DNA from: Chloroflexota bacterium
GTDB lineage: Bacteria > Chloroflexota > Anaerolineae > JACRMK01
Assembly (NCBI GenBank): GCA_016200765.1
Contig: JACQEC010000127.1
Coordinates: forward strand, 1 to 21,054
Reading direction: 5' to 3'
Length of the DNA: 21,054 nt
The translations under genes were made by a program, and so were the position numbers. Position 1 is the first letter of the stretch. Every line of letters starts with the position of its first letter. Of the stretch, positions 14,395 to 21,054 are shown in pieces. A model generated the notes under the pieces. The model saw only the letters and a program-made list of their open reading frames with translations. It was not told the DNA's origin and did no database searches.

Positions 14395-14528
14395 CAGACC
14401 ATCTGGGGTATAGCGCAGATTCGTCGGGGCAGAGCGCCAGCCACACCTCACGCTGTTTGGCAACCGGATGGCTGGCCCCCGACTGGATCGGGGGCTGGCC
14501 GTGGCTTCGCCCACAGTACAGACCATCT
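14395..14528. repeat. 10-bp direct repeat enclosing a 114-bp palindrome-bearing segment
   Basis: CAGACCATCT is found at 14395-14404 and again at 14519-14528. The 114 bases between contain the GCCCCCGA-n5-TCGGGGGC hairpin. The layout could be a small insertion with a target duplication, or chance at this length. Confidence 0.45.
14470..14500. repeat. GC-rich hairpin, intergenic copy of a dispersed motif
   Basis: A perfect 8-bp stem, GCCCCCGA with loop CTGGA and TCGGGGGC, lies at 14475-14494 and is flanked by GGCTG and TGGCC. The same hairpin with one extra loop base (loop CTTGGA) occurs inside the large minus-strand gene at 18384-18405. Confidence 0.8.
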
Positions 14529-14595
14529 CACGTCTCCTACAATTCTGGGTGATAACCGGTTGCCCATGACGATGAGCGGTTAGCGAACCGGTCGC

Positions 14596-14620
14596 AACCC
14601 GCTTCAGCGGGTTTTCTATT
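14596..14620 (+). terminator. Terminator-like hairpin (reads on + strand)
   Basis: AACCCGC, loop TTCA, GCGGGTT (14596-14613), followed by TTCTATT. The T-rich side faces the + direction, although no + gene lies close upstream. It may instead be part of a cluster of palindromes at the 3' side of the minus-strand cupredoxin gene. Confidence 0.4.
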
Positions 14621-14624
14621 CATA

Positions 14625-14647
14625 GCAGGCGGTTTCTAACCGCCTGC
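14625..14647. repeat. Perfect 10-bp stem hairpin at the 3' side of the cupredoxin gene
   Basis: GCAGGCGGTT, loop TCT, AACCGCCTGC. It starts four bases beyond the minus-strand stop codon (14652-14654). No T-run follows on the minus strand, so it may protect a 3' end or terminate weakly rather than be a classic intrinsic terminator. Confidence 0.7.
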
Positions 14648-14651
14648 GGTG

Positions 14652-15170
14652 TTAGGGTTCGACGACGATCGTGCCCACCATCCCGGCCGCCCGATGGAAG
14701 CCCTCCGATACGACATCGCACGCGTACGTGTACGTGCCCGGCCGGCTGAAAACGAAATCCAGCTCCTGCGAGGTTCCGGGCTCTAGCAGGGCCCTGACAT
14801 CCGAATCATCAATCGCAAATTCGTGGAGGAGCGAATCGCTATTATCCAGCTTGAGGCGAACCGGTTGTCCGACGCGCGCCCTCAGCGATGACGGACTGAA
14901 GTAATAACTGGCCAGCGACATGACGATACGCGGCGCTCCGGCAACGGGCGCAATGTTGACGACCGCCGGAACGCCTCGGGTGGGCGTGGCGACCGGAATC
15001 GTTGGCAATATAGAGGGCGGCGTCGGAGGAATGGGTGTCGCCGCCGCGAGCGCTTGCGCCGGGGTCGCGGCGGGTGTCGGACTCAGCGCGGTAGCCGCGC
15101 CCGGCGCGCAACCCAGAACGCTCGTCAGGCTGAACAGCGCAAGAACGAAATACACAACCGTACGGAGCAT
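14652..15170 (-). CDS. Cupredoxin-domain lipoprotein
   Basis: 172 residues. The N-terminal signal peptide ends in a lipobox SVLGC (lipid-attachment Cys21). A flexible Ala/Pro/Thr-rich linker (about 22-78) follows, then a plastocyanin-like beta barrel (about 83-172). Predicted type-1 copper ligands are all present in order: H116 (LLHEF), C151 (YTYACD), H159 (EGFH) and M164 (AAGM). It should therefore bind one copper ion outside the membrane, probably for electron transfer or copper handling; the partner is unknown. The frame extends 36 codons upstream, but that part is encoded by the repetitive stretch after the epimerase gene, and the ATG at 15170 gives the clean lipoprotein signal. The Shine-Dalgarno is weak (GAG). 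The next upstream gene on the strand ends 130 bases away. Confidence 0.85.
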   Translation of the reverse strand: MLRTVVYFVLALFSLTSVLGCAPGAATALSPTPAATPAQALAAATPIPPTPPSILPTIPVATPTRGVPAVVNIAPVAGAPRIVMSLASYYFSPSSLRARVGQPVRLKLDNSDSLLHEFAIDDSDVRALLEPGTSQELDFVFSRPGTYTYACDVVSEGFHRAAGMVGTIVVEP

Positions 15171-15225
15171 TAAGTTCTCGTCACGCAAGCCTGCGCGCCC
15201 TTCCACCATCACCTTCGCAATAATC

Positions 15226-15296
15226 CGCACTTCCCACTCCCCGCCTTCTCCCATCGCCCAAGGTCTTTCAACGCACAACGCTCCACGCGCAACGCC
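15226..15296. repeat. Degenerate heptad array E, between decarboxylase and cupredoxin genes
   Basis: The clearest part is four in-register units at 15268-15295: TCAACGC, ACAACGC, TCCACGC, GCAACGC. Before them lie looser 7-nt units (CCGCACT, TCCCACT, then TCTCCCA, TCGCCCA). Unlike the dcw arrays there is no complementary half, so it is a direct rather than a palindromic array. Confidence 0.6.
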
Positions 15297-15299
15297 CTG

Positions 15300-16238
15300 T
15301 CACACCCCCATCCGCTTCTGAAACCAACCGATCGTGCGCCGCAATCCTTCCTCGACCGGTACCTGCGGCTCCCAGCCCAGTAGGCGCCGCGCCTTGCCGA
15401 TGTCCGGGCGGCGGATTTGCGGGTCGTCCGCGGTGCGCGCGTCCTCGAAGACAATCCCGCCCGGGTTATCCGTCAGCGTGTTGACCAGATTTGCAAACTG
15501 TAGAATCGTCAACTCCACCGGGTTGCCGATGTTGGTCGGCTCGTGCTCCTCGGAGAGCAACAGGCGGTACACGCCGTCCACGAGGTCATCTACGTAGGTA
15601 AAGGAGCGCGTCTGCTGGCCGTCACCGTAAACGGTCAGCGGTTGATGGCGCAGGGCCTGACCGACGAAATTGGGCACGACCCGCCCATCGTCCAGCGCCA
15701 TGCGCGGGCCATACGTGTTGAAGATGCGCACAATGCGCGTGTCGAGGTGATGGAAGCGATGATACGCCATCACCATAGACTCGGCGAAGCGCTTGGCCTC
15801 ATCGTACACCCCGCGCGGCCCGATCGGGTTCACGTGCCCCCAGTACGACTCCGGCTGTGGGTGCACCTGCGGGTCGCCATAGACCTCCGACGTCGAGGCC
15901 AGGAAGTATCGCGCCTGCTTGGCCCGCGCCAGCCCCAACGTCTTGTGCGTGCCCAGCGCGCCGACCTTCAGCGTCTGGATGGGCAGTTCAAGATACGAGC
16001 GCGGGCTGGCCGGCGACGCAAAGTGCATCACCGCGTCCAGCGGCCCCTCGATAAAGATGTACTCGGTGACATCCTGTTTGATGAAACGAAAGCGCTCGTG
16101 CCCCGCCAGATGCGCGATGTTATCCACACTGCCGGTGATCAGGTTATCCATCGCAATCACGCTGTGCCCTTCGGCCAGCAGGCGGTCGCACAGGTGCGAG
16201 CCGATAAAGCCCGCGCCGCCGGTAATCAGAACTCGCAT
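15300..16238 (-). CDS. UDP-glucuronate decarboxylase-like NAD-dependent SDR (UDP-xylose synthase family)
   Basis: 312 residues, extended short-chain dehydrogenase. The NAD loop is ITGGAGFIGSHL (5-16). The catalytic triad region is STSEVYG (115-121), with Y145 and K149 in GVYDEAKRFAES. The segment NPIGPRGVYDEAKRFAE closely resembles the GARxCYDEGKRxAE signature of UDP-glucuronate decarboxylases, which make UDP-xylose. FNTYGPRM and SFTYVDDLVDGV are also typical. A different nucleotide-sugar epimerase or dehydratase is possible. The product would feed capsule or O-polysaccharide synthesis, fitting the O-antigen-ligase-type gene directly upstream. ATG at 16238 has a strong AGAGGAG about six bases away; that site overlaps the stop codon of the upstream gene, 10 bases off, so the two genes form an operon and are probably coupled. 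Confidence 0.85.
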   Translation of the reverse strand: MRVLITGGAGFIGSHLCDRLLAEGHSVIAMDNLITGSVDNIAHLAGHERFRFIKQDVTEYIFIEGPLDAVMHFASPASPRSYLELPIQTLKVGALGTHKTLGLARAKQARYFLASTSEVYGDPQVHPQPESYWGHVNPIGPRGVYDEAKRFAESMVMAYHRFHHLDTRIVRIFNTYGPRMALDDGRVVPNFVGQALRHQPLTVYGDGQQTRSFTYVDDLVDGVYRLLLSEEHEPTNIGNPVELTILQFANLVNTLTDNPGGIVFEDARTADDPQIRRPDIGKARRLLGWEPQVPVEEGLRRTIGWFQKRMGV

Positions 16239-16248
16239 CGTCGCTCCT

Positions 16249-19200
16249 CTAAGCCGTTGAAATCAATTGCGCTTCGACCCACAGCCTTTCCAGAACCGCC
16301 AGCGTCAACATCAGCACAAAGGCCAGATCAACCAGAAAGAACGAATTGTCAATCAGGCCGTGCGCCAACGCGGCCACCATCGCCGCCATGACGCCGAGCG
16401 CCAGCGCGCGCGCGTCCCCTTCAGGCAACCGCCGATAGACCGCCCGCGCGCGGCGCCAGAACGCCGTCAGCATGAACAGCAACAGCCCCACGCCGGGCAG
16501 ACCCAGCCGCGTCCAGAAATCGAGCAAGATGTTGTGCGGGTGGCTCAGTCCGGGTTCTGCAAAGGCGGCGGGCAGGATATAGCGCGTGCGATATTGATAC
16601 AAAAAGTTGTCCAGCCCCACCCCCCAGAGCGGGTGGTCACGGATCATCGCCAGCGCCGATTGCCATAACTGGAGGCGAATGAAACCGGTTCCGCCCGACA
16701 AGTCCAAGAGCGAGCGCAGACGCTCGGTGCCGGCGATGGGCAGCAGGCTCACCACAATCAGCGCCAGCACGCCCAACGACCCGAGCAACACCTTGCGGCC
16801 GCGCGTCAGCCCGATGAACAGCAACGCCATCGGCAGTGCGATCAACCATGTGCCTTTGGCGAACGTGAGATAGAGCGCCAGCACCATCACCGCGCAGGCG
16901 GCCCCATACCACGCGCGGCGTGTGCGGCCAAAGAGCGCCAGAGGCAGAGCCAGCGCCACCGCGCGGTCCAGATATAGGGCCAGATTGTTTGGCGAGAAGT
17001 AAACACTGCGCGCCCGTAATACCCCCTCGGCGGCAATCAGGTCACTCTGCGTGATCCAATCGGCCACCGCCTTCACCGCAATCACCGTCGCGCCGGCGAG
17101 GAAGGCGTTGATCAGCGGCCTCACGTTGGCCCGCGAGGCGCGGATCATGGCATAGTAGAGCGCAGGCTCGACGATCACGACCCGAAACTCGCGGTTCGCG
17201 ACGCCGACATTCTCCGCGCTCATCACGCCGATCACGCCGCAAGCGACCCACCCCAATACCACCCAATCCATCACCGACAACTGCCGCCACAGTCTGCTGG
17301 CCCTCGTTCGCCAGAAATGTTCAGCGCGCGCGCGCGGCGAGCGCATCAACGCAACCAGCCCGCGCCCCAGATAGCCCGCCGCACACAGCACGACCACGAC
17401 TTCAACCACCGCATAAGAGCCAATGCCTAGTGAGGTCGGCTGTACGTAAAACGGGATCGCAAAAGCAATCAAAGCCAGCCCGCCGACGGGTTGCCAGAGG
17501 GTGAATAGCGCCAACAGCGCCAACAGCAACCACGATAAGGCGATATTCGGGGAGAGGTAAAAGAGCGCGCCACTGCCGAAGAGGCCGACCCAGACCGCCC
17601 GCTCAACCACCTGTTGAGCGTTGCGGGTTCCGCGTTCACGCGCCCACGCACCAACGCGCCGACGCGCCGACGCGCTAACGCGCCACGCGATCGCTCCCGC
17701 CACCGCGCCCAACCCGACGCCCAGCCACGTCGGCAGTGAGAGGCTATCTCGCTCGCGCGCGACCGTCCAACTGGCAATCGGCCACTGTCCCCATCCGCCC
17801 TCCGCGCTAATCTCCGCGCGATGTTCGCTGTCGCTCAGCCCGTGCGCCAGCGTCACCTCGGCCGCCTGCGCCAGCGGATCATATAATACGACGAAACTCC
17901 GGCCCTGCTCGTCACGCGGCAGACTGTTGGCGGGCGCGCTGTCTATCGTGACCCACAGGTAGCCCCGGTAAGGCCCGCGCCGGACTGTGAGATCGAGCCT
18001 CGTGCCGCGAAATGTCATCACCACCGGCGACAGGTCGTTCTGCGGCGCATCGGCCCCATCGCTCAAAACACGCCACGTTGACGGATAGGCGATGCGCGCG
18101 TCGTCCGGCGCGTAACGGCCCGCAGTCAAGACCGGCTTGGCCGCCGCCTCTGACATCAAGGGTAGCCCCAAAGGCGATGGCGTCCCGTCGAGGCCGAACA
18201 AAGCGAAACCGGCGCGGGGGTCGCGTTCGCCCTCCGCCTGCCAGCGCGTAAAGACCAGTGGACCCAGCCACGGCCACTCATCCCTTGCCATCTGAATCGC
18301 GGCCGCGGTTCGCACAGCCTGTGTCTGCGGGCTGTCGCCGCCAAAGGCCGGGTCGCCCTCGCCGCGGGCCGCATCCTGAGCCTGCCCCCGACTTGGATCG
18401 GGGGCCTGTCGAAGGGCCGCCCAGCCAAAAGCCGCCGCCCAGATGGCTTTTTGGCTGTCTGCTTGCGCTTGCATCACTTCCCGCAACAGGACGAGCCGCG
18501 AGAAGTTTAAAATGCCCGTATTGATGCGGCGATCATCGGGATCGGTCCAGAAACCGAACGGCTCCGCGGCCACGGCATCGAAGAAATCCCGCGCGCCCGC
18601 GCGATACAGCCGCCGCAAATACTCCGGCTCATTCAGGTTCAGCGGCCCGTTTTCGGTCGTCGGCGACAGCGCCGCGCTGACGATGATGGCGCGCGGGTCG
18701 GCGGCTCGAATGTTGATCGCCGCCTCCCGCAGCAGACCCGCGTACGCCGCCGGGTCGGGATACTGTCCGCCCCAACCCGACGCCAGATTCGGCTCATCCC
18801 ATATCTGATAGGCGGCGATCTTCGACCGGTACCGCGTGGCGACCACGCGCGCAAAGGCGCCAAAAGCGCGCCCGTCCTTGGGCGGCGCGCTGGCCGGCTG
18901 TTGGGGGTCGCGCGCCCAAACCGGCGAATCGCCGAGCACCGCCCAGACCTTGAAGCCGCGCGACTCGGCCTCGGCGAGGAATGTATCTAGGCCCGACCAA
19001 TCGTCGTCGGAGGCCGTTGCGGAGCCCTCTTTCGGCGGGCTTTTCTGCACATCAGCCCAGCGGATCGGCACCCGCAGCCACCGCAGGCTGTTCGGTTGTC
19101 CCCACTGCGCTTGCCGGAAGAACGCCTCGCGCGCGGCCGGGTTGAGCCGCCCTCCATCTATGTTGGTTCCCAGCGTATGGTCGGCCCACGCCACAGCCTC

Positions 19201-19314
19201 CGGCACACCATAGACGGCCCCGCGCGGCGGCTGATCCAACCAGTCCCCTGCCAGCCCGCCGGCCGCGGCCCCACAGCAGAGGCAGAGCGCCAGAAAGAGT
19301 TGCCCTCTTGTCAT
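16249..19314 (-). CDS. Fusion of an inactive-looking glycoside hydrolase domain with an O-antigen ligase-type membrane domain
   Basis: 1021 residues. A signal or anchor helix (about 5-23) precedes a clan GH-A TIM-barrel-like domain (about 45-390: LRWLRVPIRWADV, AAYQIWDEPNLASG, FFDAVAAEPFGF, AIWAAAFGWAAL). A beta-sandwich follows (about 413-520: TFRGTRLDLTVRRGPYRGYL). The acid/base Glu174 of the NEPN-type motif is present. Where the nucleophile motif W-x-T-E-x-G-W is expected (292-298), Ala295 replaces Glu, and the usual HPYG reads EPFG, so hydrolysis is unlikely. A helix near 529-545 leads to a polytopic Wzy_C/WaaL-like domain (575-1010) whose loop SHPHNILLDFWTRLGLPG has H925 and H927. Such ligases transfer polysaccharide from a lipid carrier. 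Two repeats are embedded in frame. No Shine-Dalgarno is visible; start chosen from the signal sequence. Confidence 0.8.
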   Translation of the reverse strand: MTRGQLFLALCLCCGAAAGGLAGDWLDQPPRGAVYGVPEAVAWADHTLGTNIDGGRLNPAAREAFFRQAQWGQPNSLRWLRVPIRWADVQKSPPKEGSATASDDDWSGLDTFLAEAESRGFKVWAVLGDSPVWARDPQQPASAPPKDGRAFGAFARVVATRYRSKIAAYQIWDEPNLASGWGGQYPDPAAYAGLLREAAINIRAADPRAIIVSAALSPTTENGPLNLNEPEYLRRLYRAGARDFFDAVAAEPFGFWTDPDDRRINTGILNFSRLVLLREVMQAQADSQKAIWAAAFGWAALRQAPDPSRGQAQDAARGEGDPAFGGDSPQTQAVRTAAAIQMARDEWPWLGPLVFTRWQAEGERDPRAGFALFGLDGTPSPLGLPLMSEAAAKPVLTAGRYAPDDARIAYPSTWRVLSDGADAPQNDLSPVVMTFRGTRLDLTVRRGPYRGYLWVTIDSAPANSLPRDEQGRSFVVLYDPLAQAAEVTLAHGLSDSEHRAEISAEGGWGQWPIASWTVARERDSLSLPTWLGVGLGAVAGAIAWRVSASARRRVGAWARERGTRNAQQVVERAVWVGLFGSGALFYLSPNIALSWLLLALLALFTLWQPVGGLALIAFAIPFYVQPTSLGIGSYAVVEVVVVLCAAGYLGRGLVALMRSPRARAEHFWRTRASRLWRQLSVMDWVVLGWVACGVIGVMSAENVGVANREFRVVIVEPALYYAMIRASRANVRPLINAFLAGATVIAVKAVADWITQSDLIAAEGVLRARSVYFSPNNLALYLDRAVALALPLALFGRTRRAWYGAACAVMVLALYLTFAKGTWLIALPMALLFIGLTRGRKVLLGSLGVLALIVVSLLPIAGTERLRSLLDLSGGTGFIRLQLWQSALAMIRDHPLWGVGLDNFLYQYRTRYILPAAFAEPGLSHPHNILLDFWTRLGLPGVGLLLFMLTAFWRRARAVYRRLPEGDARALALGVMAAMVAALAHGLIDNSFFLVDLAFVLMLTLAVLERLWVEAQLISTA
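17616..17690. repeat. Heptad/octad array F inside the ligase-fusion gene
   Basis: On the + strand: GAGCGTT, GCGGGTT, CCGCGTT, then complementary-class CACGCGC, CCACGCA, and then 8-nt units CGACGCGC, CGACGCGC, TAACGCGC. It encodes, in frame, about residues 542-567, an Arg/Ala-rich stretch (SASARRRVGAWARERG) placed exactly between the first linker helix and the ligase domain, where an insertion would be tolerated. Confidence 0.75.
18371..18416. repeat. GC-rich hairpin embedded in the glycoside-hydrolase-like domain
   Basis: GCCCCCGA, loop CTTGGA, TCGGGGGC at 18384-18405 is the coding copy of the hairpin at 14475-14494. It is flanked by ATCCTGAGCCT on the left and CTGTCGAAGG on the right, as if it had split a CCTGAGCCTGTCGAAGG-like word. 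It encodes the low-complexity segment QAPDPSRGQAQDAARG (303-318), directly after the degenerate nucleophile motif. Confidence 0.7.
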
Positions 19315-19323
19315 CAGCCGCTA

Positions 19324-19329
19324 ATCATA
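19324..19329 (-). promoter_or_regulatory. Possible -10 box of the ligase-fusion gene
   Basis: TATGAT on the minus strand lies nine bases before the ATG at 19314. Transcription would start at or next to the start codon, giving a leaderless mRNA and matching the missing Shine-Dalgarno. No good -35 box is seen, so this is tentative. Confidence 0.3.
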
Positions 19330-19370
19330 CAGGAGAACCGGACAAACGGCGAAAAGCGGGCGTGTAAACT

Positions 19371-19398
19371 TTGCGGCACCCGTTTTCCGTGTTATAAT
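19371..19398 (+). promoter_or_regulatory. Promoter of rplY
   Basis: -35 TTGCGG (19371-19376), a 16-base spacer, and a consensus -10 TATAAT (19393-19398). Transcription should start near 19405, about 35 bases before the ATG. The mreB promoter has the same TTGCnG-N16-TATAATCG design. Confidence 0.75.
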
Positions 19399-19439
19399 CG
19401 TGCTTTGTAAGCATAAGTCTGCAAGCAAGGAAACCCCCT

Positions 19440-20096
19440 ATGGCTGATATTATTTTGAACGCCGAGCCGCGAACCGTTATTGGCAAACAGGTCAAAGCCC
19501 TGCGCAACAAAGGTCTGGTGCCGGTGATTGTCTATGGCCGCCAGCGCGAGCACCCTTTGTCGCTTCAGGTGGAGGACAAGGCCCTGCGCAAGACGTTGAA
19601 ACTGGCCGGCGGCCACCGGCTGATTAACCTTCAGGTCAATGGCAGTTCGATCATGAGCGTGGCGCGTGATGTCCAGCAATCCCCCATCACCCGCGCGATC
19701 CTCCACGCGGACTTTCAGGAAGTCAGCATGACCGAAAAGATCGTGCTGTCCGTGCCCCTGCGCTTCGCCGGAGAGTCGCCCGCCGTCAAAACCGGCTTGG
19801 GCCTGCTCATCCGCTCGCGCGAGTCGGTTCAGATCGAGGCCCTACCCGGCGATCTGATTGACTCGATCATCGTGGATATTAGCCCGCTGGCCGCGCCCGG
19901 TCAGGCGATTCACGTCAGCGACCTGAAGGTCAGCAACCGGGTGCGGATTGTTACGCCCATGGCCGAGACCGTCGCGCTCATGGTAGCTGTGAAGGAGGAA
20001 GTGTTGACCGAAGCCGCAGTCGAAGAGGTGTCGGCTGAGGTGGAAGTCATCAAGAAGGAAAAAGCGCCCGACGAAGAGGCCGAAGAAACCGAATAA
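19440..20096 (+). CDS. rplY: Ribosomal protein L25 / general stress protein CTC family
   Basis: 218 residues, the long CTC/TL5 form. The N-terminal L25 domain (1-about 90: GKQVKALRNKGLVPVIVYGR, HADFQEVSM) binds 5S rRNA in the 50S subunit. The C-terminal TL5 beta domain (about 95-185) contains VPLRFAGESPAVKTGLGLLI and HVSDLKV, followed by an acidic tail rich in Glu (about 186-218). Full length. AAGG lies nine bases before the ATG. The gene is monocistronic: its own promoter is upstream and an intrinsic terminator lies 31 bases after its stop. It is divergent from the ligase-fusion gene, with a 125-base shared control region. Confidence 0.92.
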   Translation: MADIILNAEPRTVIGKQVKALRNKGLVPVIVYGRQREHPLSLQVEDKALRKTLKLAGGHRLINLQVNGSSIMSVARDVQQSPITRAILHADFQEVSMTEKIVLSVPLRFAGESPAVKTGLGLLIRSRESVQIEALPGDLIDSIIVDISPLAAPGQAIHVSDLKVSNRVRIVTPMAETVALMVAVKEEVLTEAAVEEVSAEVEVIKKEKAPDEEAEETE

Positions 20097-20127
20097 AGGT
20101 GAGGGCGGCAAAGCCGCGCAGACTGCC

Positions 20128-20157
20128 AAAAGGTGGGGACCTGGTTCCCCACTTTTT
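20128..20157 (+). terminator. Intrinsic terminator of rplY
   Basis: GTGGGGA (20133-20139), loop CCTGGT, TCCCCAC (20146-20152), preceded by AAAAG and followed by TTTTT. The A and T flanks extend the stem. The T-run also overlaps the start of the mreB -35 region. Confidence 0.9.
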
Positions 20158-20183
20158 GCTGTCAAGGCAACGAATGGTATAAT
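20156..20183 (+). promoter_or_regulatory. Promoter of mreB
   Basis: -35 TTGCTG (20156-20161), a 16-base spacer and -10 TATAAT (20178-20183). Expected start near 20190, giving a very short leader that contains GGAGG at 20197-20201. Confidence 0.72.
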
Positions 20184-20208
20184 CGCGACAGCCTGCGGAG
20201 GATATGCT

Positions 20209-21054
20209 TTGGCGTTTAACCCACTCAATTGGCTTCTGGGCCTCTTCTCCAGTGACATCAGCATTGACCTTGGCACGGCGAATACGCTGGTGCTCGTGCG
20301 CGGTAAAGGCATTGTCATCAATGAGCCGTCGGTGGTCGCCATTGAGAAGAAGACCAAGCGAATCTTGGCGATTGGCCTCGAGGCCAAGAAGATGGTCGGG
20401 CGCACGCCAGCCAACATCATCGCCATTCGCCCACTGCGCGACGGGGTCATCTCAGACTTTGAAATCACCGAGCAGATGCTCCAGCGCTTTATCAAGAAAG
20501 TGCATGAGGGCTCGCTGTTGATGCCGCGCCCGCGTGTGGTGGTCGGCATTCCCAGCGGGGTGACACAGGTGGAGCGGCAGGCGGTGCGCGATGCCGCCGT
20601 GAGCGCCGGCGCGCGCGAGGCGTTCCTGATAGAGGAGCCCATGGCCGCCGCGATTGGCGCCGGTCTGCCCATCACCGAGCCGACCGGCAGTATGATCGTG
20701 GACATCGGCGGCGGGACCACCGAGGTCGCGGTGCTCTCGTTGGAAGGTATCGTAGTGGCGCGGTCACTGCGCGTCGCCGGCGATGAAATGAACGAGGACA
20801 TCATCAACTATGCGCGCCAGAAGTATAACCTGCTGGTCGGCGAGCGCATGGCCGAGTCCATCAAGATGACCATCGGATCGGCCCACCCGCTGGAAGAAGA
20901 GAAAACCAGCCTGCTGCGGGGCCGCAATCTGATTACGGGTCTGCCCGAAACCGTCGAAATCTCAAGCGTTGAAGTGCGCGAGGCGCTGGCGGCGTCCGTG
21001 CAGACCATCGTCTCGGTGGTGCGCAGCGCCATTGACGACACGCCGCCCGAATTG
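20209..21054 (+). CDS. mreB: Rod shape-determining protein MreB (3' end outside window)
   Basis: 282 codons are visible, against about 340 expected. MreB is an actin homologue that forms membrane-bound filaments directing side-wall peptidoglycan synthesis in rods. Motifs: phosphate-1 DISIDLGTANTLVLVRGKGI (about 16-35), then NEPSVVA, IRPLRDGVISDFEITEQML, VVVGIPSGVTQVERQAV, EEPMAAAIGAGLPI, phosphate-2 IVDIGGGTTEVAVLSL and RVAGDEMNEDIINYARQKYN. The frame requires a TTG start at 20209: GGAGG lies seven bases upstream and the result, MAFNPLNWLLGLFSSDISID, is a normal MreB start with the amphipathic N-terminus. An ATG at 20204 is out of frame and too close to GGAGG. MreC/D and RodA would be expected downstream. 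Confidence 0.94.
   Translation, partial: MAFNPLNWLLGLFSSDISIDLGTANTLVLVRGKGIVINEPSVVAIEKKTKRILAIGLEAKKMVGRTPANIIAIRPLRDGVISDFEITEQMLQRFIKKVHEGSLLMPRPRVVVGIPSGVTQVERQAVRDAAVSAGAREAFLIEEPMAAAIGAGLPITEPTGSMIVDIGGGTTEVAVLSLEGIVVARSLRVAGDEMNEDIINYARQKYNLLVGERMAESIKMTIGSAHPLEEEKTSLLRGRNLITGLPETVEISSVEVREALAASVQTIVSVVRSAIDDTPPEL

Noticed and set aside
14166..14552. 128-codon + strand frame opposite the antitoxin
   Set aside because: A shadow of the antitoxin and its promoter region, without ribosome-binding site or recognisable protein features.

Overview
The window is about 21 kb of GC-rich bacterial chromosome. It looks like a Chloroflexota (Anaerolineae-like) genome, probably an environmental lineage. 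I base this on the division cluster order, the MurG variant motif, and lipoproteins with Pro/Ala-rich linkers. The assignment is by recognition, not by a search.

Region 1 (1-10573, + strand) is the distal part of a dcw (division and cell wall) cluster: murD (3' part), ftsW, murG, murC, an uncharacterised membrane gene that appears frameshifted, murB, ddl, ftsQ, ftsA and ftsZ. MurD, MurC, MurB and Ddl make and ligate the cytoplasmic peptidoglycan precursors. MurG makes lipid II, FtsW polymerises it, FtsQ/FtsA/FtsZ form the divisome. Some junctions are tight (4 nt at murD-ftsW, an 11-nt overlap at murB-ddl). The junctions before murG, murC, ftsQ and ftsA instead carry strikingly regular palindromic arrays built of 7-nt units. 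These heptad arrays are the most unusual thing in the window.

Region 2 (10574-14651) is accessory and partly decayed. It holds a remnant of a fibronectin-III-like gene with two in-frame stops, a lipoprotein with TPR-like repeats, the 5' end of a decayed transposase gene, an intact zinc-independent alcohol dehydrogenase/quinone oxidoreductase-like gene, and an orphan Phd/YefM-type antitoxin with a clear promoter and repeated candidate operators. After it comes a palindrome-rich gap.

Region 3 (14652-19314, - strand) is an envelope group: a cupredoxin-domain lipoprotein, a UDP-glucuronate decarboxylase-like SDR enzyme, and a 1021-residue fusion of an apparently inactive glycoside-hydrolase-type domain to an O-antigen-ligase-type membrane domain. 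The last two are probably one operon, 10 nt apart.

Region 4 (19315-21054, + strand) holds rplY (L25/CTC) and the start of mreB. Each has a recognisable TTGCnG-N16-TATAAT promoter, and an intrinsic terminator separates them.
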